A DNA stretch of 64,000 bases from Armatimonadota bacterium (GTDB lineage: Bacteria; Armatimonadota; UBA10988), in contig JACRKZ010000138.1 in assembly GCA_016235455.1 (NCBI GenBank), forward strand, positions 1-64,000, given 5' to 3'. Both the position numbers and the translations under genes were made by a program. The notes beneath the pieces are model-generated. The model ran no database searches. It saw nothing but the letters and a program-made list of their open reading frames with translations, and was not told the DNA's origin. This document shows positions 39,700 to 49,557 of this stretch, piece by piece (position 1 is the first letter of the stretch; each line of letters opens with the position of its first letter).

Positions 39700-40476
39700 T
39701 CAGCGTCCGGCCAGCGTCACGAGCAACTGCTCGCACTCGGCGTAGTCGCGGTCGTGGTCGATGTCGAAGTTGAAGGCCGCGTCGCAGCCGAAGATGGCCG
39801 CCACGGGGAAGCCCATCAGCCGTGCGATGGCCGCCTCCAGCGCGGGCACGTTCATCAGCCGCCAGCCGAACTTCATGGACAGCGCGAAGCGCAGCGCGGT
39901 CAGCGGCCCGATCATGCCGAACAGCCGGGCGAAGTGCTTGCGCGCGCCAAAGACCATCTCGATCCGCTCGCGGTGCTGGGCGATGAGCGTGGGGCTCATG
40001 ACCATCACCGAGGAGGCGGTCAGGTCGCCTTCCTTGAGCGGCACATACTTGTTGGTGGCCTCGGGCAGGCGCGCCTCCACCTCTTCACGGCGGTAGATGG
40101 GCAACACGAAGCCCTTGTCGGCCGGGGTGCGCGCCACCAGATCGTCCAGGCCCTCAGCCGTGAGGAACGGCAGGTCGGAGGAGATGAACACCACCTGCTG
40201 CTGGTCGCCGAGCGCCTCGAGCCCAGCCATGATGTTGGCCGGCCCGCTGCCGCGGTCCTCGACAAACAGATCCTCCGGCCGCAGGTCGAGGCTGTCGCGG
40301 ATCTGGTTGGGGCCGACCACGCAGACGCGGCCGACGCGTGCCGCATTGTGGGCCGCGTCGAGCGCCGTGTCGATCAGCCGGTGCCCGCCAAACTCGAGCA
40401 CGCACTTGAACGGCTGCTCGAATCGGCTGGACAGGGAGTCGGGCATCGGCCCGCCGGCGGTGATCAGGGCGTCCAT
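39700..40476 (-). CDS. MobA/GlmU-like NTP transferase
   Basis: 258-residue nucleotidyltransferase-fold protein. MDALITAGGPMPDSLSSRFEQPFKCVLEFGGHRLID is the nucleotide-binding start (the usual LAGGxGxR is altered to ITAGGPMP), and VVFISSDLPFLTAEGLDDL carries the metal-binding Asp. The remainder differs from MobA and IspD, so the transferred nucleotide and acceptor are unknown; cofactor or surface-sugar synthesis are both possible. GGAG precedes ATG 40476. Confidence 0.78.
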   Translation of the reverse strand: MDALITAGGPMPDSLSSRFEQPFKCVLEFGGHRLIDTALDAAHNAARVGRVCVVGPNQIRDSLDLRPEDLFVEDRGSGPANIMAGLEALGDQQQVVFISSDLPFLTAEGLDDLVARTPADKGFVLPIYRREEVEARLPEATNKYVPLKEGDLTASSVMVMSPTLIAQHRERIEMVFGARKHFARLFGMIGPLTALRFALSMKFGWRLMNVPALEAAIARLMGFPVAAIFGCDAAFNFDIDHDRDYAECEQLLVTLAGR

Positions 40477-40510
40477 GGTGTCTCCAGGGCAGATAGTATA
40501 GCCGCTGCGG

Positions 40511-40540
40511 TTGCGCAGGCATACCAGCGCGCGTTACGCT
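40511..40540 (+). promoter_or_regulatory. Promoter implying a leaderless nnr transcript
   Basis: TTGCGC, 18-bp spacer, TACGCT; the -10 box ends 6 nt before the ATG at 40547, so the predicted start site coincides with the start codon. The only purine-rich stretch (GGGAG) ends 1 nt before the ATG, too close to act as a ribosome-binding site. Confidence 0.45.
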
Positions 40541-40546
40541 GGGAGC

Positions 40547-42097
40547 ATGATCAAGCTGCTTACTGCCGCGGAAATGCGCGAACTCGACCGCGCCACCATC
40601 GAGGACCATGGCCTGGCCGGGGTGGTGCTCATGGAGCACGCCGGCCGGGCCGTGGCCGAGGCGGCGCGCGACCTGGCCGGCGGCGCGGGCCGCCACATCA
40701 CACTGGTCTGCGGCAAGGGCAACAACGGTGGCGACGGGTTCGTCGCCGCCCGCTGGCTGCTGCGCTGGGGATTCGTGCCCGAGGTCTTCCTGGTCGGCGA
40801 TCCCGAGAGCGTGCAGGGCGATGCACGCACCAACCTCAACCTGCTGTTGCGCGCCGGCTCCGGCGTGGAGACGCTGGCTGAGGAGGCCCACCTGGTACTG
40901 CTCACGGGCAGTCTGCGGCGGGCGGTGGTGGTGGTTGACGCACTGCTCGGCACGGGGCTCACCGGCCCGCCGGGTGGTGTGGTGGGCGGCGCCATCCGCA
41001 CGGTCAACGCCGGCGGCCGGCCCGTGCTGGCGGTCGATCTGCCCTCGGGGCTCAATGCCGACTCGGGCGAGGTCTATGACCCGCACATCGAGGCGGTGCG
41101 CACCGTCACCTTCGGCGCCTACAAGCGCGGTCTGGCGCTGCAGCCGGGCGCCGACTGCGCCGGCGAGGTGTCGGTCATCGACATCGGCCTGCCCACCGCC
41201 CTACTCAACGCGCTGGACAAGGCGCCCGCGCTGGTCGAGCCGGCCGATGTCGCCGCGCGCCTGCCGCGCCGCGCCGCCGACTTCCACAAGGGCCTGGCCG
41301 GCCGCGTTCTGCTCATCGCCGGCTCGCGCGCGCTGGGCGGCGCGGCGCTGCTGGCCGCGCGCGGCGCGGCACGTGGCGGCGCGGGCCTGGTCACGCTGGC
41401 GCTACCCGCGTGCCTGGCCGACAGCGCCCGCCTGGCCACCCCGGAGACCATGTGTCGGTCCATGCCCGAGACCGACGACGGTGCGCTCAACCCCGATTGC
41501 GCCGAACTGCTGGCGCCGCTGGTGGCTACCGCGGACGCCGTGGGCATAGGACCCGGCCTGGGCACCGGTGAAGGCGCGCGCGCCGCGCTGGCCGCCGCCT
41601 TCGCGGCGGCCACCGGGCCGCTGGTGCTCGACGCCGACGCGCTCAACCTGCTGGCCGACTCGCCCGAACTGCGCGATGGCGTGGACGTCCCGCTGATCCT
41701 CACGCCGCACCCCGGCGAGGCCGCGCGCCTGCTCAAGAGCGAGGTGCGCCGAGTCCAGGCCGACCGCCTCGGCGCGGCGGCCACCATCGCGCGCCGCTAC
41801 GGCGCCACGACGCTGCTCAAAGGCGCGCCCACGGTCGTGGCGACGAGCGCGGGCCGACTGACGCTCAACCCCACCGGCTGCCCGGCCATGGCCTCGGGCG
41901 GCATGGGCGATGTGCTCACCGGGCTGCTGGCCGCGCTGCTGGCCCAAGGGCTGTCGCCGAGCGATGCCGCGCTGGTCGGCGCGTGGCTGCATGGACGCGC
42001 GGGCGAACTGGCCGCCGACGGCGCCGACGCCGGCCTGCTGGCGGGCGATCTGGCCGACGCCCTGCCCGCCGCGCGGCGCGAGATCGCCTCGGCCTGA
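40547..42097 (+). CDS. nnr: Bifunctional NAD(P)H-hydrate repair enzyme (epimerase + dehydratase)
   Basis: 516-residue fusion that repairs hydrated NADH and NADPH. N-terminal YjeF_N epimerase domain (about 1-210): LTAAEMRELDRATIEDHGLAGVVLMEHAGRAVAE, VCGKGNNGGDGFVAARWL, AVDLPSGLNADSGE. C-terminal carbohydrate-kinase-like dehydratase (about 225-516): HKGLAGRVLLIAGSRALGGAALLAARGAARGGAGLVTLA, GPGLGTGEGARAAL, LTPHPGEAARLL, NPTGCPAMASGGMGDVLTGLLAALLAQG. Start at ATG 40547, not 40511. Confidence 0.95.
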   Translation: MIKLLTAAEMRELDRATIEDHGLAGVVLMEHAGRAVAEAARDLAGGAGRHITLVCGKGNNGGDGFVAARWLLRWGFVPEVFLVGDPESVQGDARTNLNLLLRAGSGVETLAEEAHLVLLTGSLRRAVVVVDALLGTGLTGPPGGVVGGAIRTVNAGGRPVLAVDLPSGLNADSGEVYDPHIEAVRTVTFGAYKRGLALQPGADCAGEVSVIDIGLPTALLNALDKAPALVEPADVAARLPRRAADFHKGLAGRVLLIAGSRALGGAALLAARGAARGGAGLVTLALPACLADSARLATPETMCRSMPETDDGALNPDCAELLAPLVATADAVGIGPGLGTGEGARAALAAAFAAATGPLVLDADALNLLADSPELRDGVDVPLILTPHPGEAARLLKSEVRRVQADRLGAAATIARRYGATTLLKGAPTVVATSAGRLTLNPTGCPAMASGGMGDVLTGLLAALLAQGLSPSDAALVGAWLHGRAGELAADGADAGLLAGDLADALPAARREIASA

Positions 42098-42198
42098 GCG
42101 CGGCGCCGAGGCGTGGCGCGGGGCCGTTTGGTGCCAATTCGCATCCGCCCCTCACACCTTCGTGCTGTGGTATCATGCTCTATGAGCAGGAGCCATCA

Positions 42199-42570
42199 AT
42201 GGAGCCCAACGAGAGCATCGCTTGGGTGGCGCTGGGAGTGGCCGGCGCTCTGGCGTTGATCATCGCCTCGGCGTTGCCGTTCATCTCGTCGCTGCTAGGA
42301 CCGCGGCGTCCATCGGACGTCAAGCTGCAGTCGTACGAGTGCGGCATCACCCCCGAACAGGAGGCCATGGGCCCGGTTTCGGTCCGGTTTGGCGTCACGG
42401 CCATGCTGTTCCTGCTGTTCGACATCGAAGTGGTCTTTCTCTACCCTTGGGCTGCTGCGTTTGGCAGGATGGGTCTGTTCGCGGTGTTTGAGGCACTCGT
42501 GTTTCTGGCCATCCTCGCCGTGGGTTACCTGTGGGTCTGGAAACGAGGTGCCTTCGAATGGGACAAGTGA
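42199..42570 (+). CDS. nuoA: NADH-quinone oxidoreductase subunit A
   Basis: 123-residue membrane subunit of complex I. Three hydrophobic helices are visible, with the conserved loop SDVKLQSYECGITPEQEAMGPVSVRFGVTAMLFLLFDIEVVFLYPWA; the cysteine and FDIEVVFLYPW are diagnostic. AGGAG precedes ATG 42199; an in-frame ATG at 42175 is a less likely start. A TGGTATCAT extended -10-like box lies at 42168-42176. The 3' end overlaps nuoC by 13 nt. Confidence 0.95.
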   Translation: MEPNESIAWVALGVAGALALIIASALPFISSLLGPRRPSDVKLQSYECGITPEQEAMGPVSVRFGVTAMLFLLFDIEVVFLYPWAAAFGRMGLFAVFEALVFLAILAVGYLWVWKRGAFEWDK

Positions 42571-43076
42571 CCAACGGCGGCCAGGCGGTGGAGGCCGCGT
42601 TGACCGAGGCCTTCGGCGACCTGCTGAGCTTCGTGCCCACCAGCGATGGCATGTTGACCGTCGAACTCGCCGAGCCGAGCCGGCTGCTCGACGTGCTCGG
42701 CTGGCTGCGTAGCCACGCGGACTTCGCCTTCGCCCACCTCGCCGATGTCACGGCCGTGGACCGGTTGCCGCGCGAGCCGCGGTTCGACTTGGTCTACCAC
42801 CTGTTCTCCCTCGCGCTGCCGCTGCGCCTGCGCCTCCGGGTGCCGCTGGCCCTCGACCAGCCCATCGCCAGCGTGACGGGTCTGTGGTCGGGCGCCAACT
42901 ACTCCGAGCGCGAGGTCTTCGACCTGTTCGGCATCGTCTTCTCAGGCCACCCCAACCTGGAGCGCATCCTCCTGCCCGACGACTATGTGGGCTTCCCGCT
43001 ACGCCGCGACCATCCGCTGGGCGAGATTCCCGTAGACTTCGACCTGCCCTACCGAAAGCGATTTGGCCATGCGTGA
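42558..43076 (+). CDS. nuoC: NADH-quinone oxidoreductase subunit C
   Basis: 172-residue peripheral-arm subunit. The 30-kDa signature appears as GLWSGANYSEREVFDLFGIVFSGHPNLERILLPDDYVGFPLRRDHPL. Start at ATG 42558 (GAGG site) within the end of nuoA. It directly follows nuoA, although nuoB stands between A and C in the usual order. The stop overlaps nuoD by 8 nt. Confidence 0.94.
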   Translation: MGQVTNGGQAVEAALTEAFGDLLSFVPTSDGMLTVELAEPSRLLDVLGWLRSHADFAFAHLADVTAVDRLPREPRFDLVYHLFSLALPLRLRLRVPLALDQPIASVTGLWSGANYSEREVFDLFGIVFSGHPNLERILLPDDYVGFPLRRDHPLGEIPVDFDLPYRKRFGHA

Positions 43077-44283
43077 GTCCACCTGCGTCACCATCAACAT
43101 GGGCCCGCAGCACCCCAGCACGCACGGCGTGTTGCGGCTGGTCGTGGAACTCGATGGCGAGGTCGTCAAGGCGGTCAAGCCGGTCATCGGCTACCTGCAC
43201 ACGGGCATGGAGAAGGAGCTGGAGAACCAGCGCTACATCCAAGGCATCACCGTCACCGACCGCATGGACTACCTCTCGCCGTTGGGCAACAACCTGGCCT
43301 ACAGCCTGGCCGTGGAGCGGCTCTGCGGCATCGCGCCACCGGCCAAGGGGCAGTATCTGCGCGTCGTGCTGGCCGAGTTGCAGCGCATCTCCTCGCATCT
43401 GGTCTGGCTCGGCAGCCATGTCATGGACATCGGCGCCACCACGGTCTTTCTCTACTGCCTGCGCGAACGCGAGGCCGTGCTCGACCTGTTCGAGATGTGC
43501 TCGGGCGTACGCCTGATGACCTCGTTCATCCGGCCCGGCGGCCTCAAGCAGGATGTGCCGCGCGAGTTCTACGACGGCTTCGTCCAGGATGGCAAGAAGG
43601 CCCGCGGCGTGCGCGAGTTCATTGCCGACTTCCCGCGGCGCGTGGACGACTACGAGGCGCTGCTCACCGAGAATCCCATTTTCCGCAACCGCACCCAAGG
43701 TGTCGGCGTGCTGACCGCGCAACAGGCCATCGACCTCTGCCTGACCGGCGGCAGCCTGCGCGGTTCGGGCGTACCCTACGATATCCGCAAGGTCTTCCCC
43801 TACTCGAGCTACGACGAGTTCGACTTCGAGGTGCCGTTGGGCACGGCCGGCGATGTCTACAGCCGCTACCAGGTGCGCATCGCCGAGATGCGGCAGAGCG
43901 CGCGGATCATCGTCCAGGCGCTGGCCAAGATCGATGCGCTGGGCGACGATGCGCCGGTCAACAGCGACGACCGCAACTTCGTGCCGCCGCCCAAGCCCGA
44001 GCTGGCCTGGAGCATGGAAAGCCTGATCCACCACTTCAAGATCTGGACCGAAGGCATCAAGCCGCCCGCGGGCGAGGCCTATGTGCCCATCGAGTCGCCG
44101 CGCGGCGAGCTGGGTGTCTATGTGGTCTCCGACGGCAGCGCCAAGCCGCTGCGCGCCCATGTGCGGCCGCCGGCGTTCGTCAATCTGCAGGCGCTGGAAA
44201 CCATGGCTCGGGGCCATATGCTGGCCGACCTGGTGGCCTGCCTGGGCAGTCTCGACCCGGTGCTGGGCGAGATCGACCGATAG
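43069..44283 (+). CDS. nuoD: NADH-quinone oxidoreductase subunit D
   Basis: 404-residue 49-kDa subunit that forms the quinone site with NuoB. Hallmarks: INMGPQHPSTHGVLRLVVELDGE, PVIGYLHTGMEKELENQRY, RISSHLVWLGSHVMDIGATTVFLYCLREREAVLDLFE, PPAGEAYVPIESPRGELGVYVVSDGSAKPLRAHVRPPAF. Start is ATG 43069 overlapping the nuoC stop; a TTG at 43063 is an alternative. The family is normally about 390-420 residues. Confidence 0.96.
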   Translation: MRESTCVTINMGPQHPSTHGVLRLVVELDGEVVKAVKPVIGYLHTGMEKELENQRYIQGITVTDRMDYLSPLGNNLAYSLAVERLCGIAPPAKGQYLRVVLAELQRISSHLVWLGSHVMDIGATTVFLYCLREREAVLDLFEMCSGVRLMTSFIRPGGLKQDVPREFYDGFVQDGKKARGVREFIADFPRRVDDYEALLTENPIFRNRTQGVGVLTAQQAIDLCLTGGSLRGSGVPYDIRKVFPYSSYDEFDFEVPLGTAGDVYSRYQVRIAEMRQSARIIVQALAKIDALGDDAPVNSDDRNFVPPPKPELAWSMESLIHHFKIWTEGIKPPAGEAYVPIESPRGELGVYVVSDGSAKPLRAHVRPPAFVNLQALETMARGHMLADLVACLGSLDPVLGEIDR

Positions 44284-44312
44284 CTTTGGATGCGTGACAA
44301 GGAGTCGAGGTG

Positions 44313-44825
44313 ATGCTGTCCGACGCGGCACGAGCGGAGATTCTGGCCCATCGGGAACGCTATCCCGAAGGCCGGCAGAAGAGCGCGGTAATGGGCGCGC
44401 TGCATATCGCCCAGGCCGAACTCGGTTGGCTGTCGCCCGAGGTGTTCCGCGAGGTGGGCGAACTGCTCTCGCTGGCGCCGGTGCATGTCGCCGCCGTGGC
44501 CACCTTCTACACCATGTACGAGAAGGAGCCCGCCGGCCAGCACGTCATCGACGTCTGCTGCAACATCTCCTGCATGCTGCGCGGCGCCTATGAGATCCTC
44601 GAGCACATCGAGCAGCGCCTCGGCATCAAGCGCGGCGAGACCACCGCCGACGGCCAGATCACCATTCGCGAACAGGAGTGCATCGGCTCGTGCTCCACGG
44701 CCCCGGCCCTGCAGGTCAACTATCGCTTCCATGAGAACCTGACCATCGAGAAGGTCGACGCCATTCTCGACCAACTGCTCGCCGGTCAGCCGGTGGCCAG
44801 CCCCGAGGAGGTGACCCATGGCTGA
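44313..44825 (+). CDS. nuoE: NADH-quinone oxidoreductase subunit E (2Fe-2S)
   Basis: 170-residue 24-kDa subunit. The [2Fe-2S] ligands are visible in VIDVCCNISCMLRGA and ECIGSCSTAPALQVN, and ATFYTMYEKEPAGQHVI is conserved. GGAG stands before the GTG/ATG pair; ATG 44313 chosen. The stop overlaps nuoF by 8 nt. NuoE and NuoF together form the NADH-oxidising module. Confidence 0.95.
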   Translation: MLSDAARAEILAHRERYPEGRQKSAVMGALHIAQAELGWLSPEVFREVGELLSLAPVHVAAVATFYTMYEKEPAGQHVIDVCCNISCMLRGAYEILEHIEQRLGIKRGETTADGQITIREQECIGSCSTAPALQVNYRFHENLTIEKVDAILDQLLAGQPVASPEEVTHG

Positions 44826-46077
44826 GCGACGCATTCTGCTCGAGCACCTCGACGTGCCCAATGCCCACACCCTCGACGTGTGGCGCGCCCACGGCGGCTA
44901 TGCCAGCCTCGACTCGCTGTTCGCCAAGGAGCCCGCGGCCTGGGTCGACGAGGTCAAGGCTTCCGGCCTGTGCGGCCGCGGTGGCGCTGGTTTCCCCACG
45001 GGCATGAAGTGGAGCTTCCTGGCCAAGGGCACGGGTAAGCCCACCTACCTGGTGGTCAACTGCGACGAGTCCGAGCCCGGCACCTGCCATGACCGGCAAC
45101 TCGTCAGCCGACTGCCGCACCTGCTGGTCGAAGGCATCATTTGCACTTGCTGGGCCATCGACGCGCACCACGCGTTCATCTACATCCGCGGCGAGTATGC
45201 CTATGGCGCCGAGCGGCTCGAAGCCGCCATCGCCGAGGCCAATGCCGCCGGCCTGCTGGGCCAGACCATCAACGGCCGCGAGTTCCCGCTGCGCATCACC
45301 GTGCATCGCGGCGCGGGCGCCTACATCTGCGGCGAAGAGACCGCGTTGCTCAGCTCGCTCGAAGGTGACAAGGGTCAGCCGCGCCAGAAGCCGCCGTTCC
45401 CCGCGGTGGCCGGCCTGTATGCCGCTCCGACCATCGTCAACAACGTCCAGACCATCTGCAGCATCCCCTACATCGTGAAGCACGGCGCCGCCTGGTTCGC
45501 GGGCATCAACCTCGAGCCCGAGAGCAAGAGCCCCGGCCCGCGCATCGTCTCGGTCAGCGGCCATGTGCAGCGGCCAGGCGTCTACGAGATCGAGAACGGC
45601 ACGCCCTTCCGCGAGTTGATCTACGACATCTGCGGTGGCATGTTGCCCGGTCGCGACCTCAAGGCGGTCATCCCCGGCGGCTCCTCAATGCCGATGTTGC
45701 CCAAGGATGTCATCCTCAACACGACCACCTCGTTCGAGTCGATCCGCGCCGCCGGCAGCCAGCCGGGCAGCGGCGCGATCATCGTCATGGACGACAGCAC
45801 CAGCATCCCGCACGCCATCTGGCGTATCGCCAAGTTTTACGCTCACGAGAGCTGCGGCAAGTGCACGCCGTGTCGGGAAGGCAATCCCTGGACCGTCAAG
45901 ATCCTTGGCCGCATCATCGCCGGCCAGGGTGACCCGCGCGATCTGGCCATCCTCGACGACATCGCCGAGACCATGGAGAAGAACAGCTTCTGCCCGCTGG
46001 GCATCGCTGCTGCGTGGGCCTTGCAGGGCGGTCTGAAGCACTTCCGACACGAGTTCGAGGCGCTCTGTCAGGGCTGA
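44818..46077 (+). CDS. nuoF: NADH-quinone oxidoreductase subunit F (NADH/FMN/4Fe-4S)
   Basis: 419-residue 51-kDa subunit that oxidises NADH. GLCGRGGAGFPTGMKWSF and VVNCDESEPGTCHDR are the NADH/FMN-binding motifs; RGAGAYICGEETALLSSLEGDKGQPRQKPPFPAVAGLY is conserved, and ESCGKCTPCREG with a later cysteine (SFCPLG) binds the [4Fe-4S] cluster. It is the last gene of the run; nuoG and the membrane subunits H to N do not follow. Confidence 0.96.
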   Translation: MAERRILLEHLDVPNAHTLDVWRAHGGYASLDSLFAKEPAAWVDEVKASGLCGRGGAGFPTGMKWSFLAKGTGKPTYLVVNCDESEPGTCHDRQLVSRLPHLLVEGIICTCWAIDAHHAFIYIRGEYAYGAERLEAAIAEANAAGLLGQTINGREFPLRITVHRGAGAYICGEETALLSSLEGDKGQPRQKPPFPAVAGLYAAPTIVNNVQTICSIPYIVKHGAAWFAGINLEPESKSPGPRIVSVSGHVQRPGVYEIENGTPFRELIYDICGGMLPGRDLKAVIPGGSSMPMLPKDVILNTTTSFESIRAAGSQPGSGAIIVMDDSTSIPHAIWRIAKFYAHESCGKCTPCREGNPWTVKILGRIIAGQGDPRDLAILDDIAETMEKNSFCPLGIAAAWALQGGLKHFRHEFEALCQG

Positions 46078-46203
46078 TGCGGCGCGTCAGCCTCGGCACC
46101 CGATACGCCGCGATTGCGCGGCACCCAAACCGTCAATCAGTAGCCGCCGCTAGCGGTACCAGTATCGGCTTGTTCCGGGCGCGCAACGTTCGACGCCAAC
46201 CAA

Positions 46204-46247
46204 GGCCGCCACGCCAACCACTGCGCGCAGCGTTTGGCGTGGCGGCC
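46204..46247. terminator. Hairpin between convergent nuoF and pilin-like gene
   Basis: Perfect 14-bp stem GGCCGCCACGCCAA / TTGGCGTGGCGGCC with a 16-nt loop and no T-run. The rest of the 195-nt gap shows nothing else recognisable. Confidence 0.5.
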
Positions 46248-46272
46248 AGATCCACTGTGGCCGAGGCGCAGC

Positions 46273-46962
<690 letters not shown>

Positions 46963-47100
46963 AGCGGTTCTCCAGGGCGTAGTGACAACGCTACCACACC
47001 TGGGTGCTACTTTGCCTCAGCCGGATACCGCATGTCAAGCGCCAAGCCGTTTCCGGCCCGTGTCTGGGCCGAACCGGACGACGTCGCCAAGTCGCTGGGC

Positions 47101-47138
47101 GGATGGGAGCGGGTCCGACCAGCGACCCGCTCCCGTCC
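47101..47138 (-). terminator. Hairpin downstream of pilin-like copy 1
   Basis: GGATGGGAGCGGGTC / GACCCGCTCCCGTCC, 15-nt arms with one mismatch and an 8-nt loop, 25 nt beyond the stop of the gene at 47164. No clear T-run. Confidence 0.5.
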
Positions 47139-47163
47139 ACGCCGAACCAGGTGCGGCGAGCGC

Positions 47164-47838
47164 TTAGCCACCCACCGTCGGGTTGAGCCAGGGCGAATTG
47201 ATGAAGTACCACTGCTCGGGCTTCTGCGTCTTGACGTGGCCGTCGCAGTAGAGCACGTTGGCCTGCTCCATGTGCCGGGGATCCGGAGCGCACCAATCGG
47301 GGTTGTTGGGATCAGTGACGCAGCACCCGCCCGACATGTTCGGGTCCATGAGGATCCAGGCGCCCGGCTTCTTGCGGGTGATGTCGTACCACGGCGCGGC
47401 ACCGGGGCAATTGGTGCCGGACTCGGACATCATGACTGTGGTGGAGGGCTTGACCACCACCGCGATGGACTGCCAGCGCAGCATGTAGTTCATCGCGTAA
47501 GAGTTGGGCACCGGGTAGTCGGGGTCCAGAATCCAGCCGCTGGTCTGGTTCTTGTGCGGGTCGCTGGGACAGCCATAGACCTGCACGCTCTTGATGTAGG
47601 GCACCAGCCGGCCGGCCCAGATCTGCTGCTGCGCGGCATGGGTGGCCGGGAACTGCTCGTCGTAGTCCTGCACGTACTGCATGAAGGCGACACCGATCTG
47701 CTTGCAGTTGCTTTGGCAGCTCGATGTGCGCGCCTTCTCGCGCGCCTTGGCGAAGACCGGGAACAGGATGGCGGCCAGAATAGCGATGATCGCGATGACC
47801 ACCAGCAACTCGATGAGCGTGAATGCTCGACGTCTCAT
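47164..47838 (-). CDS. Pilin-like secreted protein with prepilin leader (tandem copy 1)
   Basis: 224 residues: [65 protein letters not shown]. Prepilin site and Glu5 are intact; the C-terminal motif is [29 protein letters not shown]. The globular part is cysteine-rich near [18 protein letters not shown]. Start ATG 47838 has GGAGGTG upstream; the much longer track frame to 49428 is a shadow of the CcdA-like gene. About 200 nt separate it from the second copy. Confidence 0.9.
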   Translation of the reverse strand: MRRRAFTLIELLVVIAIIAILAAILFPVFAKAREKARTSSCQSNCKQIGVAFMQYVQDYDEQFPATHAAQQQIWAGRLVPYIKSVQVYGCPSDPHKNQTSGWILDPDYPVPNSYAMNYMLRWQSIAVVVKPSTTVMMSESGTNCPGAAPWYDITRKKPGAWILMDPNMSGGCCVTDPNNPDWCAPDPRHMEQANVLYCDGHVKTQKPEQWYFINSPWLNPTVGG

Positions 47839-47884
47839 AGCGCACCTCCGTGGGTGACTGACATCGGTGTCATACCCATCCGTT

Positions 47885-47913
47885 AGTGTGCCGCGCCGCC
47901 CGATGAACGTCAA
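47885..47913 (-). promoter_or_regulatory. Sigma-70-type promoter of pilin-like copy 1
   Basis: On the minus strand TTGACG, 17-bp spacer, CACACT, ending about 47 nt upstream of ATG 47838. Confidence 0.45.
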
Positions 47914-47948
47914 ATTGGGACGCGCTGCGATATTACCTGGCAAGGGCC

Positions 47949-49496
47949 TCAGCCTGCGCCGAGACGTGTCAGTTCCGGGCTGACCAGCCACAGCGCAAGC
48001 CCGATCAGCGCCAGGCCCATCAGCGCCTTGGCCAACCCCAGGTGGCGCCGCGCCAGGCTGGCCAGCCGTTCGGAACCCACGCCACACCAGGTCAGTACCA
48101 GAATGCCGACCAACGGTGCGGTGAAGCCGACGTTGTAGAGCACCAGCAACGGCAAGGCCTGGTCGCGCGTGGCGGGCATCTGCAGGCCGACGAGAATCGG
48201 CAGGTAGACCTGCGAGGTGCAGACCGCTTCGAGCAGCGTGACCACGAGCCCGGCGACTCCCGCGCCAAGCACGGCCCAGGGGCCGCTCAGGCCGCGGCGC
48301 AGGGCCGCATGGATCCACTGCCGCAGGCGCGTGGGCAACTGCACGCGCAACTCGCGCGTGGCGCCGCCGCGGGCCAGCGCGCGCGCGTCCGCCAGTTGGC
48401 CGCAGGCCACACCGCCGATCAGCGCGGCCACCGCCCAGCGTAGCGCGTTGCCGATGGCCACCCGCTGGCCGACGGCGCCCAGCGCGCGCAGCACGCCGAG
48501 GCCGAGCAGCAGGTAGGTGGTGAACACGGCCAGGGCGAACGCGGTCCCCGCGGCCAGCAGCACGCGCCGCCGATGGCCCAGGCGCGTGAGCAGCGCTACC
48601 AGGAACACCGCCGTGGCGAACGCGCAGGGGTTGAGCCCGTCCAGCAGGCCGGCGAACCCGACGGTCACGGGCGACATGCCGCGCAGTTCCTCGCCCACCA
48701 TCGGCCGGCGCAGCAGCACCTCCCGCGGTGGCTGCGTGGGGTGGTTGATCTCGGCGGTCAGCAGATCGAACGGCCGCCGGTCGATCTGCTCGCTCGGCAG
48801 CATGTGCCGCCCGACGAACCAGGTCACGCTGGCCACGGCGGCGCCCCGATAGCGGTCGCGGTAGCGGTACATCAGCGCCAAGTTGGCTCGGTCCTGCGTG
48901 TCGTACACCTCGAACCGCACCGCCGCCGCGAAGTAGCGGCGCAGCGGCTCGACGACCTGGTCGACCTGGTCCAGGCACTTGGCGCACTGCCCGCCGTAGA
49001 ACACAACGGCGGTCACCCGCTGGCTGCCCGCGCGCGCTGCATAGGGCGGCCCGTAGACCTCGTCGGGCAGCGGACGGGGGCCGCCCTTGGCGGGCACAAA
49101 GCGCGCCGTGATCGGCACTCGCAGCGTTGCGCCACCGACCACGGTGACCGTCACCTGGCCGCGGTACTCGAACGGTCGGCGCAATCCTCGGGGCGGCCGA
49201 ACCACCAACGAGAGCGCCGTCGGGTCGGTCGTGGTCACGGTCTGCTGCATCAAGCGTGGTGTCACCACGCTGTCGCCGGTCACGGCGCCCAGCGCCACCG
49301 CGCTGCGCCCCAGGTTGCGTAGGGCGACCAGCCGGACGACCGCGGAGTCGCTGGGCAGGTCGCGGCCGAGGTCCACCACCGCCGGCTCGACCACCACCTG
49401 GGCGGCGACCGGCGCGGCGGCCAGCCACAGCACCGCGGCGGCAGCGAGCGCGTGCCGTGTTCGGTGGCCCCAGAGCAACCGTGCCGGTCGCCTCAC
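47949..49496 (-). CDS. CcdA/DsbD-like thiol-disulfide membrane protein with periplasmic thioredoxin-like domain
   Basis: 515 residues. Signal region ([19 protein letters not shown]), a periplasmic beta domain (about 35-145, [37 protein letters not shown]1573-like), then a thioredoxin-like stretch [27 protein letters not shown] with a CxxC pair (CAKC). From about residue 260 there are six or more membrane helices with [21 protein letters not shown] and [18 protein letters not shown]; the two buried cysteines match CcdA/DsbD proteins that carry electrons across the membrane. GTG 49496 is preferred over TTG 49511 because GGAGG lies 6 nt before it. The partner substrate is unknown. Confidence 0.8.
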   Translation of the reverse strand: MRRPARLLWGHRTRHALAAAAVLWLAAAPVAAQVVVEPAVVDLGRDLPSDSAVVRLVALRNLGRSAVALGAVTGDSVVTPRLMQQTVTTTDPTALSLVVRPPRGLRRPFEYRGQVTVTVVGGATLRVPITARFVPAKGGPRPLPDEVYGPPYAARAGSQRVTAVVFYGGQCAKCLDQVDQVVEPLRRYFAAAVRFEVYDTQDRANLALMYRYRDRYRGAAVASVTWFVGRHMLPSEQIDRRPFDLLTAEINHPTQPPREVLLRRPMVGEELRGMSPVTVGFAGLLDGLNPCAFATAVFLVALLTRLGHRRRVLLAAGTAFALAVFTTYLLLGLGVLRALGAVGQRVAIGNALRWAVAALIGGVACGQLADARALARGGATRELRVQLPTRLRQWIHAALRRGLSGPWAVLGAGVAGLVVTLLEAVCTSQVYLPILVGLQMPATRDQALPLLVLYNVGFTAPLVGILVLTWCGVGSERLASLARRHLGLAKALMGLALIGLALWLVSPELTRLGAG

Positions 49497-49557
49497 GACA
49501 AGCCTCCGCAAGCTGGCGCCTCGGCCGCGCTGTCCGCGCTTTACTCGCGCGGCGCGA

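Noticed and set aside
38008-40881. 957-aa plus-strand ORF opposite cysS, NurA and NTP transferase
   Set aside because: Antisense shadow with no recognisable motif.
42571-42600. Hidden or frameshifted nuoB between nuoA and nuoC
   Set aside because: nuoA and nuoC overlap by 13 nt; there is no room and no C-x-x-x-x-C cluster motif nearby.
47839-49428. N-terminal extension of the 754-aa minus-strand pilin frame
   Set aside because: It is a shadow of the CcdA-like gene on the same strand in another frame; the prepilin leader must be at the N-terminus.
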